A stretch of DNA of 64,000 nt from Hyperoplus lanceolatus. Lineage: Eukaryota > Chordata > Actinopteri > Uranoscopiformes > Ammodytidae. Below are positions 24,966 through 39,359 of this stretch, piece after piece (the first letter of the stretch is position 1; every line of letters starts with the position of its first letter). The notes beneath the pieces are model-generated. The model was not told where the DNA came from and made no database searches. It worked only from the letters and a program-made list of their open reading frames with translations. The DNA lies in assembly GCA_026929865.2 (NCBI GenBank), contig CM049410.1, positions 22,627,501 through 22,691,500 of the forward strand, read 5' to 3'. Position numbers and translations under genes: made by a program.

Positions 24966-27900
24966 TCGGTGGGTGGGGTGGGGGGGTGTTTATGGTTTTA
25001 TGACAGTCTTTTGGTGTTGCAGCCAAACAGACGCCCCTCTCTTTCAGTGTACCGCTGAAAAGACACATATTTTCAACACATGCTGGCTCATCCGCTCCAT
25101 TCTCTCCCATGCAGCCCCCACCTCCCACACACACACATACACACCTCCTCTGGCCCTTTTCTTCTCGTCCTCCCACCGTGTGACCAAATTCAATCTGGAG
25201 AAGTGCGAAAAAGAAAAGAAGTCGAAAAAAGGATCTCCTCTGCGGCACTGCAGCCTCCCTCACACTGGTGTGCAGCAGTTAAAAGCATGTCCTCCCCACA
25301 AGAGTAAATGCTCTATTTTCAGAGACAGCAAACATCCCAAACCATTTCTATTTGATTTGAGCAATGAGAAGCGGGCAATGAAATAACATGACGCACAGTG
25401 GTTTTTCTGTAAAGTCTCTGCTTTAATAGGAATCCAGCATCAGCAGTGCCATCGCACATATAGAAACAAGAGACAACAGCACAGAGAGAAGAGAGGAAAA
25501 CATACAAGAAGGGAGAGGGACGGGTCCCATGGAGGAGAGGAGCAGAGTGACTGGAGTCGGCCTGCTCGTTAGCCTTGACACATGGCTTACATTTGTCCCA
25601 TTAAAAAAAAATAAAAACGTAAGGAAATTAAATGACTACTCGAGCCCTGTAAATATTTTATAATAATAATAAAAAATAACTCCAGACACTTTGTTCCTCT
25701 AGTCAGTAGAGTAAATACTGGGACAGGAATGGATAAAAAGGCATACTAAGGGCGGGGATTAACACATAATTCATATAAAAACTGATCATTTCAAACCTTT
25801 TCGTCACCTGTCCCCTTTATACATTAGCAGAGTCCAACTCATTACCGTAAAACAAAGACACAGAGCGCATCGGACTGACATCAGAACACAGAATCCAGAC
25901 AGTCGGCACAACATGGAAAACAGACCCTTAAAAACATGACAGACCAAAAGCGAAAAAAGAAAAATCATCTATATTACAATAAGATGTCGGGTCCCATTAA
26001 GACGAAACAATATTCTGCATATTAAACTCATTCCAATAAGAAAGACGGTGTTACTCACTTTATATACAATAAATTAGAAATATTTCCTATCGAGAAACTC
26101 CTATTTTAGTCTATTTTTAATTTTTCAATAAGCATTCCCCCCGACACATTGAACACACAAAGAGCTAAACGACGAAATAACGTCTTTAAAATGACGAGTG
26201 ACTCATGCGCAAACCATGTAAACATTTTCACTCTTAAATAGAGAATTTGATACCGAGACGCTTCTGTGTTTAAGACTTTTAGACCCGTTCATTTCTGTGC
26301 GTAAATGAAGAATGTGAGTGCACAAGCAGCCTTCGTTAATTGTCTGCAAGAAGCAACGTTGGACATCGCGCTCACAGACCATGTTGTAAACGTTGTAATT
26401 CCAATGTGTTGTTTATGGCCCGTCCATAAAACTGCTATTGACTACGACAACACTTCAAATAGCGCCTTAGTAGCAGGCCGGTCCTCCGGCGTGGCCTCTT
26501 CATATTTTAACTCTCAGATCAATACAATTCTGGATAAACTGAATCTGACTAGATAAAACTGATCACTAATGCTAAAGCGATTCGAGCGAGTATAATGTTC
26601 TAGTTGCTTATATAGACGTGTTATGGAACCTCTAGGAATGTGGAAAAAAACAAAACCCCATAAAGGAATTTTAAAAATGTCAGTAAACACTTGAGCGCAG
26701 GCGTTTCGCTCTCTGTTCAGTCCCAACTTGCGTTTGCAACCCGCCGTTTTGCGCAGTATCCGCATCTTTCTTGAAATGAGAGAGCCGCCATGCATAGCAT
26801 ATAAACAGCATAACCTACTGTATGTATAAAAATAGAGCTTGTTTATTTAAAAACAATTGATGCAACTTACCCACGTTAAATAAAGATTGGAATATGGTGA
26901 CTGAGGAGACAGAGATGCGCAGAGCAGTGCTGCATGCACACATGGAGCGTGTACGTACTAAAATCATTACTGCAAATAGCTAACCGATCATTATTACCCA
27001 TGGGCGATTTGTGTTGAACAGTGCTATGACGAAGTGTTTGTGTCACCTGTCTATAACGCTGTTTTTGAGTGTGAGCTGCGAAAGCGCGCTGGCTCTGAAT
27101 GTGAGGAGAGGCAGCCAAAACTATCTGGGTGTGAAGGGAATTCAGGTCAGAGTGGCAGATGGATACATATGAAGAGGATTCACCCAAACCACAGTCTTGA
27201 TGATTCAAGCGAAATTTAAAGAGGGATGGATTTCATTTTTCCAAATGTGGTGCTTTGTCCTGTGAGATAAAACCCGCTAACTCCAGCCGTATGTGACGCG
27301 CGGGTCGATAGCCGATAAAGGCCGCGGATGAGCCGCCGCCGCAGCGCATAAAGCATGTTGAGAGGGAGCGGGTGGCGGGAAGGACTGTATCGACATATGC
27401 CTAATCGGATTCCCGGTGGTTGCTGAGTCGGGTTCTCACACCTGCCACCTCATCAGCCTGCGGTATCTTCTCATTACTTAGGCCGACAACCTTGAAACAA
27501 ACGGCGGCTCGCTGCTTGTATCAGGCGCTTTCTAATCAAATGATACCAGCAACGAGAGAGAGAGAGAGAGAGAATGTGTGTGTTTATAGGCCTACCCCTC
27601 CCTCCGCGCCCTGTTCTTATTAATGGTCATGTGAAACGCCAGTTTCAGCACCTCTGCGCGCCTTCGGAACAATAAATAACTAATAAAAGAAAGAGTAGTG
27701 CTTAAGAAACAAGAAAACCCTCTCTCTATCTCTCTCTGCGCCCCCCACTAGCCCAGTCTGTTGTAGAAACACTAGGCGGGTTGCTGCATTCTTCCCTTTT
27801 ATAATGTTGCCCAATACCGAAGCCCAAATAGAGTAGCCTAATATAAAACTATAGACGTAGGAAGAGCAAGAGCTATCCGTTTATGAAACAAACAGTTTGA

Positions 27901-28353
27901 TAAGAAGCGACCATTCGTTTGATATGGAGTCCGACCCACAGAGGTCCAGGGCCAATTTCTGTTGGTCTGTGAGGTTTTTACCCATCAATCTCCGTGACCA
28001 CAAACTCAAACGATTCCAAAGTTCTATGCCTCATTCTGACGTCAGAAGGGGCGTTTCTGACCTCCTGAAGACGTCTGTGTCTAATTTTGCGTCCTCGGCG
28101 ACTGTCAATAATCAAAAAGGCCATTGATCAGTTGTAAATACTGTACTGATGTTTAGGACTCAAGCTCACAAGGATGAGCCTGGAGTTAAATTAAAACTAA
28201 TTGGGAGCAGACGTTTTTTTTCTTACAGTTCTATGGAAAGCCATTGTGTGGTCATAAGAAATAGGCTACTTTATGTTGGAGCAGTTGGTTGGATACATGA
28301 TATGAGCGTGCTGTGCGTTGCGTGTGCGTCTGAACGTGTTTGTGCGCACGACG
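24966..28353. other. Spacer and presumed hoxb9a 3'UTR
   Basis: The part nearest 28353 is presumably hoxb9a 3'UTR. A minus-strand AATAAA (TTTATT near 26843) is a possible poly(A) signal but would give a long UTR. The AT-rich part at 25.4-26.6 kb is unique and gene-free. No miR-196 site like the one in hoxb8a was seen. A full TGACGTCA palindrome lies at 28037-28044. Confidence 0.45.
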
Positions 28354-28589
28354 CTAGTCCTTGGGTTGATCCTTGGTCTGTTTCTTCATTTTCATCCTGC
28401 GGTTCTGGAACCAGATCTTCACCTGTCGCTCCGTCAGGTTGAGTGCGCGCGCCACCTCGTGTCGCCGGTCCCGCGTGAGGTACATGTTGAACAGGAACTC
28501 CTTCTCCAGCTCCAGGGTCTGGTATTTAGTGTACGGGCAGCGCTTCTTCCGCGAGGAGCGCGCATGGAGCCAGTTGGCCGACGGGTCAG
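28354..28589 (-). CDS. hoxb9a: Homeobox protein Hox-B9a, exon 2 (homeodomain)
   Basis: The second coding exon. The acceptor cttacag precedes CTGACCCG, and joining to exon 1 gives [20 protein letters not shown], the Hox9 junction with the Pbx-contacting Trp (W203). The homeodomain is residues 209-268 of 274. [11 protein letters not shown] and RDRRHEVAR match Hoxb9 rather than Hoxa9/c9/d9 (KHQ, RDRRYEVAR). One unusual residue is ARALNL for ARLLNL in helix 2. The tail is short (KDQPKD) and the stop TAG is at 28354-28356. The product is a posterior-trunk transcription factor. Confidence 0.97.
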
Positions 28590-29803
28590 CTGTAAGGAAG
28601 AGAAGAGAATGAAAAGAAAGGAAGGAAGGAAAGAATAACAAATAATAACAATAAATACACGTGTGCCATGCTTTCTCTCATGCTATCTCCTTTGTGCGTT
28701 TGTTTAAGGCGAGAAAAACACATTCACCGACAGAAACAACATATTATATCCCTGCGTAAAAAGCTTGACTCGGAAAAACACCTGACTCTGCAATTGACAC
28801 TTTGGTGCGTAAACTAGGTTAACGGTGTCACCACCACGGGCGCACACATTTCACACAAGTAGATCCATGGCGGTTTTATATGACACCACCACGTGCAAGA
28901 CAGACGAGCTCCTTCATCCATCCTGCAGCCTGCACGCACGGAGAGGGCGACAAGATAGGTTACAGAATAAATAAACATATACAAAATATTAAAAGTGGAG
29001 CGAAAACAACACAAAGACAAACTGAATCAAACTCATTCTGATCCATAGCTCTTTGTCTCTTTAGTTTATTATTTTACTCATGACTCCTAAACGTTATTCA
29101 GACCTTTAAAAAAAAGTACAATTTAAGGATTATGCATAAAAAGCAATAAATAACTTTAAATGAGCCAATTAGATAGCTGATATTCTGACAGCCGCAGTTA
29201 ATTAGATCTATATGATATAACGGCATGCGGGTCCTGCTTGAAGGTGACCTTCAGCGGACACATATAAGATGTATTAATATTAACGGTGGTGATATTGGTA
29301 ACAGATTAATGTTAAAAGAAATAAAACATGCCAACATTTCAACAGAGTGTGTTTCTGTTGCTATAACACATCGTGACCAAAAACGGGAGCCGACAGTGGA
29401 CAAACAAAGACAGAGCAGGGATATTTATTTTTAGCCCTTTTTCCCTGCGTGAGAATGATGATCGCAGCTCAGCACATTGTCACCGCCTCTCTTTCTGATT
29501 GCTACTAAATTAATAAGCGTTGGGAAATGTATGGCCCTCCTGGGATTATAGAAGAACATGTTCTCCCTTCGCCTTTCATTAAACTCAAATATAGGCGGTG
29601 TGATTTTCACTCAAAGATTGTACGAAAAACCAGTTTGAACAAGTTGAAAATGGCTAGTGGTTTCTCATAAGTAGAAGAAACTCGTTAACTTGAAAGCAGA
29701 TTGTCCATCCGTAAGAGCTTATTTTGTTTTATCAAGGCAGGCAGCCAACGTCAACGAACTTAAAGGTGCTAAAAAAGAGATTGTATGATGACACGCTATT
29801 TTG

Positions 29804-29804
<1 letters not shown>

Positions 29805-29877
<73 letters not shown>
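29805..29877. repeat. (CA)n microsatellite
   Basis: A pure CA run of about 73 bases in the hoxb9a intron. Confidence 0.96.
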
Positions 29878-29879
<2 letters not shown>

Positions 29880-32346
29880 TTCTTTCAAGCCTTAAGACAT
29901 CTTTTATGGGCAGCAATGGTCTGGTTTTGGGGCTGAAAGCTATCCTCTGCATAGCACCAAGGCATCTCAACTATGGCCACATAGTGGGACTCTCAGGGCT
30001 TCACAAGACACAGAGCCATTTTCTCACTATGAACTTTAGCCTTTCCTTTAACACTGTTTCTACCTGCAAATATTGTTGTGTTTTTGATCAGTTGAGAAGC
30101 CAGAGTCAGATGAGAAACCTTTCAACTTAAAAAAAACAATCAAGCCAAAGACAGGAATAGTATGAGAATCGCTTCTGGTTCACTCCACTTTTGATATAAA
30201 TCTTGTTAGGTCAGGCTATAGTCTTCCTACATTGAATCACTTCTCTATCAAGCCAGTGAACGGGCTCTTTCAATAGCTGAGTCTGTAAAGATAAAGCTTG
30301 ACTTTTTTTTTACCTTCTGAGTCTTAAAATAGTGTGAACAGCAAAGATAAGTGAACTGTGTCACATAGACCACCTTCAGTGAAGAACAGCGAACAGGGGA
30401 AATGTGCAAAGCAGAAGAAGCCATGCAGACAACTCTGGAACTACTTTGTGTGAAGCTGCTGTGTTCTGGCATGCGCTTGTGATCAGTGACATAATCTCAG
30501 TAAAGCAGTGCAATCCAAAAAGTCTGGCCTGTGCAACCCCCAAATGGGACCTTAAAGAGGGGGAATACACCCTGCTGGATTTACTGACATAAAGGTTGGT
30601 TCATGCACAGTCACTGTAGCTGTTTGTTCTTTTATTAAAGCCTCCCACCGGTGGCACTAGGTCAGACCAACTCAGTCCAAACATCAGGCTAGATTTAGAA
30701 ATATATGGCTCCATCTAAATCACTTTGGGCAACATTTCTGCTGTCTAAAAGCCAAAAAATAAGGAGATTTATCAGCAGGGCGAGTTATTACAAAGGACTT
30801 TTTCTCTTCCTATCTAAAAAAGCCAGCCAAAGTCCTCTAGAAGGGACGATCTTATCACTCACGAGTCCCAGGGCAAAGACTGAGCCTCCTTTAGACTCAA
30901 GCTAGGACGAATTAGCGAGGAGCCAAGTCTGCTGGGTGGAGGCTTCATCTGTCTTCAATTTCACTGGTAATATTTCACGGTGTTGACAATCAAACTTGCT
31001 CTAATGCCAAGGCAATTCACACACCACATCGGAAAGGACATTTTCCAGCAATGATTGTCTTTTTCAACTGGGCGGCACCATGCACCAGCACAGTCAGCAT
31101 TCTGTCTGAGCAGATTCCTCTACACTTCCCACTACTCACATTCAAATGTGCAGCTTCTTCTGTTTCTTATGAGACATTGGAAAAGTTGAGTTGGGAATGA
31201 TGAAAAATAAAAATACAAAAATACTAATACAAATAATATTATAGGAAGTTGAAGTTATAGGTTCCTAAAGTACTAACATTTGCAATTTTAAGTCCAAATC
31301 AATAAAAAGTCGTAATTCTGATCCAGTGAAAAGTTGAACTTTTTTAGGATTTAAACTTCAGTCACGTCCGTCTATCATCTATCACAGCAGCAAGTGAACA
31401 CACCATCAAGAACACACAAGGAAGCTGTCCAATAGTTGTACATATGATCTCAGATCTGATTCATTAGCAACATTCAATTAACTGACCAATGATTTTGAAC
31501 TGTCCATCAGTTTTTGAATTGAAACAACACAAGAAAAAATTGCCTATGCAGAACTCAGTAGACATAGGTTGTCAAGGAGATCTGCACAGAACTCAAAAAG
31601 TCCCAAAATAATGGTATGATAGGAATACGGACATACAATCATTTTACTTTAAAAGAACAAATGACAATGATGATTGGAATGCATTGAAACCCAATTACAT
31701 GGTTTCCAACAATACATAATTAACAATAGCCTAGAGGTAGACCACTCAACGAAGCAGACAAAGCTACTTCCGCTCAAAAATTTGCAAAACAGAGTTCCAT
31801 GACTTTTCATCTGATATTTAGCTGGAGAGGAGTTGAGAGCCTGTTGCAGAAGAAGGGAAAACTGACAGGAGTACTACTAAGAGCTTTCTGAGTTTGTTTG
31901 TTTGTTTGTTTGTTTGTTAGCTCAGACATGGAGACTTTGGGTTTGAATAAAGACTGCAAATCCAAGATGTCTGCCAGTGATGTACCATACACTGCCTCAG
32001 CCCGTCCCTGTCCCAGTGTTACTCCAACCAGCCATCATCAGTAAATACGTCCTCTTATACCCTCTGGAATCAATTTCCTTCCAACGGGGCCAGCATGTAG
32101 TGGATTGATTTCATCTCAGGGCAAAATGATGCGTGGTAAAGAGGTGAGGACAGGCTGGAGTGTTGTTTGTGTGTGTGTGTGGGTGGGTGGGGGGGGGGGG
32201 GGGCGAGGGCTTTTTGTCACACGGTTAAAGTGGGTGCTTTGCATTCCCCGTGTGTATAATCACCGCCAGGACCATCCATTATACCCTCCGAGCTGTGCCG
32301 CGACCGTGGCTGTCACCCAGGATGACGAACCGGTTTGAGGGGTTGT

Positions 32347-32470
<124 letters not shown>

Positions 32471-32803
32471 TGCGTGCAAGCATGCGTGCGTGTGTGTGTC
32501 TATGGTGTGCTGGTGGTGACATTGGACGGAATAGACTTTTCTTTCCGAGGGGAGGGAATACAATAAAGATGATTACACATAGAAAGAAAGAGTAAAGGGT
32601 GTGTGTGTGTGTGTGTCTGGGGGATGGGTTGTTCTAGTTAACTTGAAGTTTTCTCTTTAGGCTACATCCATGTATCTGCAGGAGCAATGTATTGCTTGGA
32701 TGCCACATGGACAGGTACACGGATGAAAAGATTGATATTCCTGCAATAAAGCTATGTCCCGGCCCTCAAGCACGATGTGTTCAATTGCAGGCCAGTGTGC
32801 GTT

Positions 32804-32876
<73 letters not shown>
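32804..32876. repeat. (GT)n microsatellite
   Basis: A GT run of about 73 bases ending in GCGCGC. Confidence 0.96.
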
Positions 32877-32881
<5 letters not shown>

Positions 32882-33091
32882 AGTGCATGCGTGTATGTGT
32901 GCCTGTGTGTGTCCCAGCCGTGATGAATGCTCGCTCGCTATATAGAAACAGTGACCAAAAGGCTACAAGACAAATATCACATCCCGTCTCTTTTCTCGCC
33001 TCCCTTTGCAGTTTCCCCCACTAACAGTTCCAGAAATTGACCTCTCGTATATCCCAGAGGCACGTTATTACAATCCGCACATCGTATTTTA

Positions 33092-33132
33092 CCCCCCCCC
33101 CCCCCCCCCCCCCACCCCCTCCCTCCCTCCCT
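33092..33132. repeat. Poly-C and (CCCT)n tract
   Basis: 22 C residues followed by CCCT units. On the transcribed-sense strand this is a G-run in the hoxb9a intron. Confidence 0.92.
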
Positions 33133-34680
33133 CCCTACACCCCAGTATACACCCCCATCCCACCCAAGCCACCAACAGCAACACGCCAATTAATGGGGGT
33201 TGTTCCCCCTGCTGGCGTTATAACTTAATAAACTTGGGGGGGGGGGCAGGGAGGGGGGGTGTAATAACTTTCTGGCCATGCCCCGGCAGCAGCAGCACAA
33301 AGACTGAAGTGTAATCTTGTAGTTTATTCTGGATGGGCGCCCAGCAACCACAAGCACCAAAAGGATCTGTATATTAGCTGGAGGCCCGTAGCTGCCTTTG
33401 ACTGGAAGGTTTGATTCCACTGATGTGTTTCAATCAAGGGGCCATTTTGAATACCTGAGGAAAGGACACTATAGGCCCACATTAGTCCTGCTGTTATGTG
33501 CAACTGGGTTCCATGTTAACACTTTTTATCTCCCATCCGTTATTACAGGATCCTACGTATATACCCTCAAGCCTGGGTAAGGTGGACATGTTGGAAACCA
33601 GCCTGTCCTCATCACATTAAAACGTTTGAAAGCATGGAAGTTCTTTTAACGTTTTTTCGCAATGGACAAAGATTACAGTTTTCTGTTTGCATTGCTTCCC
33701 TTTGGCAACACTTAAAGAGAAACCAACTTATTTGACCGCATAGAACACCTGAAACGATAACTATCTTTCCTTTTTTACTACCAATAATGTTAAGGACATT
33801 CTGTGATGCTCCGAAGTCAAAGCTCTCAGAGGCATCTGGCCACGACGGAATACTAGACCACTTCAGTGATGGACACAGAATAAAATATATAACTTTTCAA
33901 ATACATTTAACACTGTGTTGTAGAATTGTCAGTACACTTAATGCAGTGTCTATGTTGCTGTCCATCTGTATTGAAGTATGCATGCACATTAGATTCACAG
34001 ATATTATAGTCACATGGCTTCACAGTAACGTTGTGCTTGTTTGTATGAAAAGAAAGTATTGTAGACTACGCCATAATACTCAGATTGTTTCTTAAGAACT
34101 TTGTCCAAGCAAAATTTCAATTATAACCAGGTTAAGCTAGCCCTAAGGGTGAAAAAAGACATTAATTTCTTTGCTGAGCATTATTAGCCACAACATATCA
34201 TTTATATACAGAGTGTGTATATGATCTTCAGAGGGACTGGTCAATGGATGTTGTTACGTTTGGGCTAACTGTCTTTACCCACTTTTACTTTTCTACCAGC
34301 CTTCATGCCAAACTTAGCTATAGACTGTTTTCTTTCTTGAAGAATTGCCTTGAAGGTAAAATGAAAACTCATATTGACACAGGAGGGAGGTTCAAAGAGT
34401 CTGAGGTTGCACTTTAACCAACGTGGCCTTTCCAAAACCGAGTTGCTTTCTCCAGGCGATCGCTTGCTTATTCAGTAACCATGACTTTTGAAAGCGATGC
34501 TGTGCTCCAGTAGTAAGGAGGATAGTTCAGCATGTGTTTAGCCTGGTGCTGATGCACAGAGGAGTATATGTACATTTTTCTCTCTGCTGCACAGTGTTTT
34601 CAAAATGGCTGCCATGTGAACAATGGAAACAGCCCTCGCTCGATCGCTGGTTGGTGCAGCTCCCACTACCTGCCACCCAC

Positions 34681-34848
<168 letters not shown>

Positions 34849-35121
34849 ATACATATATCTCAGAGCAAACCACAAGGAAAACTGCTGACGCTCTGTAACA
34901 GCTATAGACTGAAAGTGACTTTTTAATTGAGATGACTCCGTTTTGTGCTTGAACACAGAATCCATTAAGAGGAGCCACCACTACCAATATACCAAGCCAG
35001 ACTGGGACACTCAGTGTTACTGGTGGAAAGTCTAATAACTCAGACTGGAGACTGCTGGGCTCCATCCAACCCTTGCACCAGTTCACTGCACTGATGGATA
35101 GCACGCTCGGATACTGTAATA

Positions 35122-35124
<3 letters not shown>

Positions 35125-35206
<82 letters not shown>
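35125..35206. repeat. (GT)n microsatellite
   Basis: A GT run of about 82 bases, 280 bases from the CA array at 34.7 kb and in the opposite sense. Confidence 0.96.
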
Positions 35207-35210
<4 letters not shown>

Positions 35211-36318
35211 TGTGTGCGTGTGTGTGCCAGTACAGCAATAAAGTGTGTGTAGTTTTTGCAATTTGTGTTTCTTCCTCTGAAAAGGCCAATAATAAAACCT
35301 CTCTCTCTCCAGTGCACGCACTTCACGCACACCTACGCCTGTCAGTGCGTGTGCACGTACAAATACTAGACGGCCACGCGCTCACAGAGTTATGGATCAG
35401 ACTGCTCTGGCAGAAATTAGATTTATCCGGCTGGAGTAGAGGGAGTGAAACAATGCCCGTTCACATTCAGCCTCGGTTTAAAAAAAATCTAATAAATATA
35501 TAGCCTATATATTTTTTTAACTTTTTAAGCAAATGAACATATTTCCAGGGAGCGACTTTCTGTCCCAGCCCAAAATAAGTCAAAGAGCTTTTTGGGGAAA
35601 AAGAAGCCTCAGACTGCGCCAGGCCCCGCCGACACATGATGGATGAAATGTTGTTGTTAGCGCGAGTGATGATAGAAAAACAGAACAAACGCGCGTTGTG
35701 CTGCCCAAACACCCCCAACGGCTTTATATCAAGACGATTGTGATTTGGTGACAGGCAGAATATTAATATTATTATTATTACCTATTATATTATTACATGT
35801 GACTGGCAGACAGATTATCCTAACATCAAAACACTTTGTGAATTATTGCATAGTAAATTTCCTCGGCGCTTTGAGATACATAAATAATACGATGACCTCA
35901 TAGAATCACTTAACAGACACTTTTAATATAGGCCTACTGATTATAACTTTGTTTCTGGAAAACTTTGACAACAAATTGTTCATTCTATTGTTTTATCAAA
36001 TGGATATTCCAATTCACTAGCTAGCCTATAAAATAGTTTGTGGGACTGATGCATGTTTTTGGCAAATCACGCGGCGGAAAGACACCGTTAAATAGCCTAT
36101 CCCTTTGTCTCCTCGCTCAACTACAGATTGAAACAGCATTTGACGCCGCAGCGAGATTTACGTGATAGATTTACGCACGCTCTAAGAGTCCTGAGAGCGC
36201 GTCGTGACTGCCAATGATGAACGGTCCCCTACTCCTTTCAGTTTGTTTTAAAAAAGAAGACCTCTATACAGCAGCTTGACACACATTTGATATTTTCTGC
36301 TGATGGACAGACAGAGGG

Positions 36319-36327
36319 GGGGAGAGA

Positions 36328-36366
<39 letters not shown>
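36319..36366. repeat. (GA)n microsatellite
   Basis: A GA-rich run of about 48 bases. Confidence 0.93.
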
Positions 36367-36367
<1 letters not shown>

Positions 36368-36568
36368 ATGTTGGTTCATGCTTATTATTTGAGTGTTATA
36401 AAAGTGGTTTTACAGAGGGGCGTTTGTACAGAAACATGATAGCGCAATAAACACACATGCACGTGTGTCAATGGGAAATGATGGACAGTAGTTGATTGAT
36501 GCATGTCAAAGCAAAATAGAACACACGTACATGTCCGTGCTACCAGATATATAATGTGTGTGTGTGTG

Positions 36569-36570
<2 letters not shown>

Positions 36571-36610
<40 letters not shown>

Positions 36611-36624
36611 ATGTGTTATATAAC

Positions 36625-36700
<76 letters not shown>
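36571..36700. repeat. (TA)n microsatellite pair
   Basis: Two TA arrays separated by about 20 bases (TACAATATGTGTTATATAAC); self-complementary. Confidence 0.95.
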
Positions 36701-36702
<2 letters not shown>

Positions 36703-37752
36703 TTTTTATTTATTTGTTTTACAATTACATGATTGGTTTCCTTAATTTGAAACATAATCCAGCCTGTATAGTTGCATATGCAAGTGATAGGCTACTTAAT
36801 TACTCCATACAGGGAGGGGATTGCTTTTGGCTCTTGATCGGTGCACAAATTACTAGCCTACTAGCATTTTCCTCCAGAGGGATTTTTTCACAATAAGGCC
36901 TGGGTGACCAGGGGCTTCTAACAGATTGACTGAGATTATAGGAGCTCTAAAACGCAATGGAGCGCAACCATGAGCCCACGTGCGCGCGCCCAGTGACCAA
37001 CAATTTACCTACAGTAAAAAATTAAAAGTAAAAAATTAAAAGTTTAAAAAAAATTAAAAATATAATAAAGCAAACACATGAATAAATAAAGAACATATAC
37101 AAAGACCAACAACTCGGTCCTTTTCAAATATGACAGAGGTGCACATGCCCTGGGAATGACGTAAAAAAATGTGGAAGTTACCCAAACATCAGCAATGTTC
37201 TACAACATTATCAAATATCACAAGAAGCTCAGCAGCTGATGTTTCTGAGCTATATTATCAGTTATGTTCCGTCCACAAAGCTCCTATGATAAAAATATAT
37301 ATTCTCTTTAAACCATGTAAAGCTATACATCGACATGAGTATAATTGGCTCTTTCCAGATAATCCCAACTAACCATCCTGAGCTCTTCGGTTCCTTCCAA
37401 AGTGTCATATGGAAGCATTAAATACAGAAAAAAATAGTTGGAGGCTATTTGAGATATTTGCCACCTTATATAACCAAGTGGAAACTGCACACAGCCGCTG
37501 GTTTAAGTGAATAAATCACTTTCTTAAAGTTTTTGTATGGGCTTCCCCAAGTAATGCCTTACTTCAGGAGCTGTAGCACAGGGGCTATACGGGATAAATA
37601 TCACAGTAAACTTAGAGAGCAGAAGGTGGGGGCACTTCTGCTCTCCGGCTCTTTGTTCTTGTTTTATGGCGGCATTAAAAGCATTTACAATCTCTCCCTC
37701 TCTCCGCTCCCTCTCTCTCCCCCGCGCGCTATTTCCTGCTTTAATAACTTAC

Positions 37753-38341
37753 TTTGATCCAGGCCGTCTTTGTCCTCACTCCCTTCACAAATGTCCTTAT
37801 TTTCATCGAACCCTGCTCCGGGGATGGCGGCCGGGTGGTGACTTAGCTCTCGCGCCGCTGTGGAAGTGGACTCCAGGATGAATGTGGTGTGATGCTGTCC
37901 GCTCAGCTTGGGGGGGATCTCTCCACCGAGGTGGCCGAGCTGCGGCTCCAGCTTGACCTGGCCCGAGTGGCCCTGGCCCGGGACGGGCTCCGAGCCGCGG
38001 GGCGCGCAGTCCAGCCATGAGCGGAGGTAGCGCGTATCTGCGGCGGGCACGTGCTGCGCAGGGATGTACGGGTGGTAGACACTGTGGTGCGGGCTGAACG
38101 GGCTCCAGGACGACGAGAAAACCGGAGGCTTGGGCTGGAAGCTGCAGGATGGGTAGGACTCGGCGTGAGGATGCTCCGCCGCATGCGCCGCGCTGCCAGG
38201 CTGCCTTCCGCCAGCCACTGGCGAAGGGCTCGAGCCTGAATACTGGACGCTGGGAAAGCGAGCCGGGGTTGAGAGTTCATCACTCTCGTGACTTATGATG
38301 GAGTCCACGTAATAGTTGCTCAAAGTCCCAGAAATGGACAT
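37753..38341 (-). CDS. hoxb9a: Homeobox protein Hox-B9a, exon 1
   Basis: The first coding exon, 196 codons plus one base. It begins MSISGTLSNYYVDSIISHES, the conserved Hox9 N-terminal activation region, followed by FPSVQYSGS, then YPSCSFQPKPPVFSSSWSPF and VYHPYIPAQH, and the acidic end EDKDGLDQ before the donor. All are Hoxb9 landmarks in the right order. An Ala/His-rich insert (GSAAHAAEHPHAE) lies near residue 50. The start is fixed by the conserved N-terminus. No break is seen; with exon 2 the protein is 274 residues. Confidence 0.97.
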
Positions 38342-38460
38342 TCTCGGACATTATCTGCGAAACGCCGTGAGTTCACTAAATGGACAACATGAAGAGAGAC
38401 ATTACGAGATTTTCTCTTTCCCTCTCTCTCTTTCTCTCTCCAGTCCTTTGCTAGCTCGCC

Positions 38461-38462
<2 letters not shown>

Positions 38463-38519
<57 letters not shown>
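38463..38519. repeat. (CT)n microsatellite in hoxb9a 5' region
   Basis: A CT run about 120-180 bases upstream of the start codon; GA-rich on the sense strand, probably in the 5'UTR or core promoter. Confidence 0.95.
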
Positions 38520-38521
<2 letters not shown>

Positions 38522-38649
38522 GCTCTCTCTCTCTCTCCCTCCACTAGCCCCCTTCCTTCCAAACAACTTGCTCACTATAGCGAAACAAAGTGCTACAGCG
38601 TACAGCCTCGGACTGTGCGCGGGGGCTTGTCGGGTCCGTGCGCGAGGCG

Positions 38650-38700
38650 CAAACTGATTGGCCGGACTTTTTCTTCGAGCCTGATAAAGCTTCAATAGAG
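38650..38700 (-). promoter_or_regulatory. CCAAT-box region upstream of hoxb9a
   Basis: On the minus strand the sequence reads TTTATCAGG then CCGGCCAATCAGTTTGCGCC, with the CCAAT core near 38657-38661, about 315 bases before the start codon. GGCCAAT boxes at a similar kind of position are seen for hoxb7a. The TTTAT motif (posterior-Hox/Cdx-like) is near 38685. Role inferred. Confidence 0.4.
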
Positions 38701-39214
38701 CGTAAATCAAGCCTGCACACGGGCCTCTCTCTCTCCCTCCCTCTCTTTCTTTCCCCCTCTCTCTCTCACTCTTGCTCTCCCTCTCTCTCCAATAGATGGC
38801 CCCCTCCTAAATAAATTGTCTTGTTTATATGCAATATGCAAAATGAACAGTTCATCCGTATATCTAGTGTGTGTGTGTCTATGGCCGCTGTCAAGCAGGA
38901 ATTATATAAAACCGTTAATTTATTCTTCGTCTGGACAGCATGCATGAAATGTAGAGTGGAGACAATGGCTGACAAATAAGTGGCGCCATTATTTTTATGC
39001 ATGTATTTATTTATTCTTAACCTAATCAAAATAGATGCGCATGCAATTCAGTCTGACGCGCACGAGTGGCATTACCGGGAGCACATCCACTCCTGCTGAA
39101 TAATTGTGCCCAAGCAATCACTCCAATCAATCTGAACGCGTTTAAAACTCCATTATGTAAAAGTGCGAATAGAGAGGTGAATCAACAGCAGATATTTTCC
39201 ATCCTAGACTAAAT

Positions 39215-39350
<136 letters not shown>

Positions 39351-39359
39351 TCTAGGTGT

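Noticed and set aside
28037-28044. Full TGACGTCA (CRE) palindromes here, at 59178 and at 61431
   Set aside because: An 8-base palindrome is expected about once per 65 kb; three is not strong evidence and none lies at a clear promoter.
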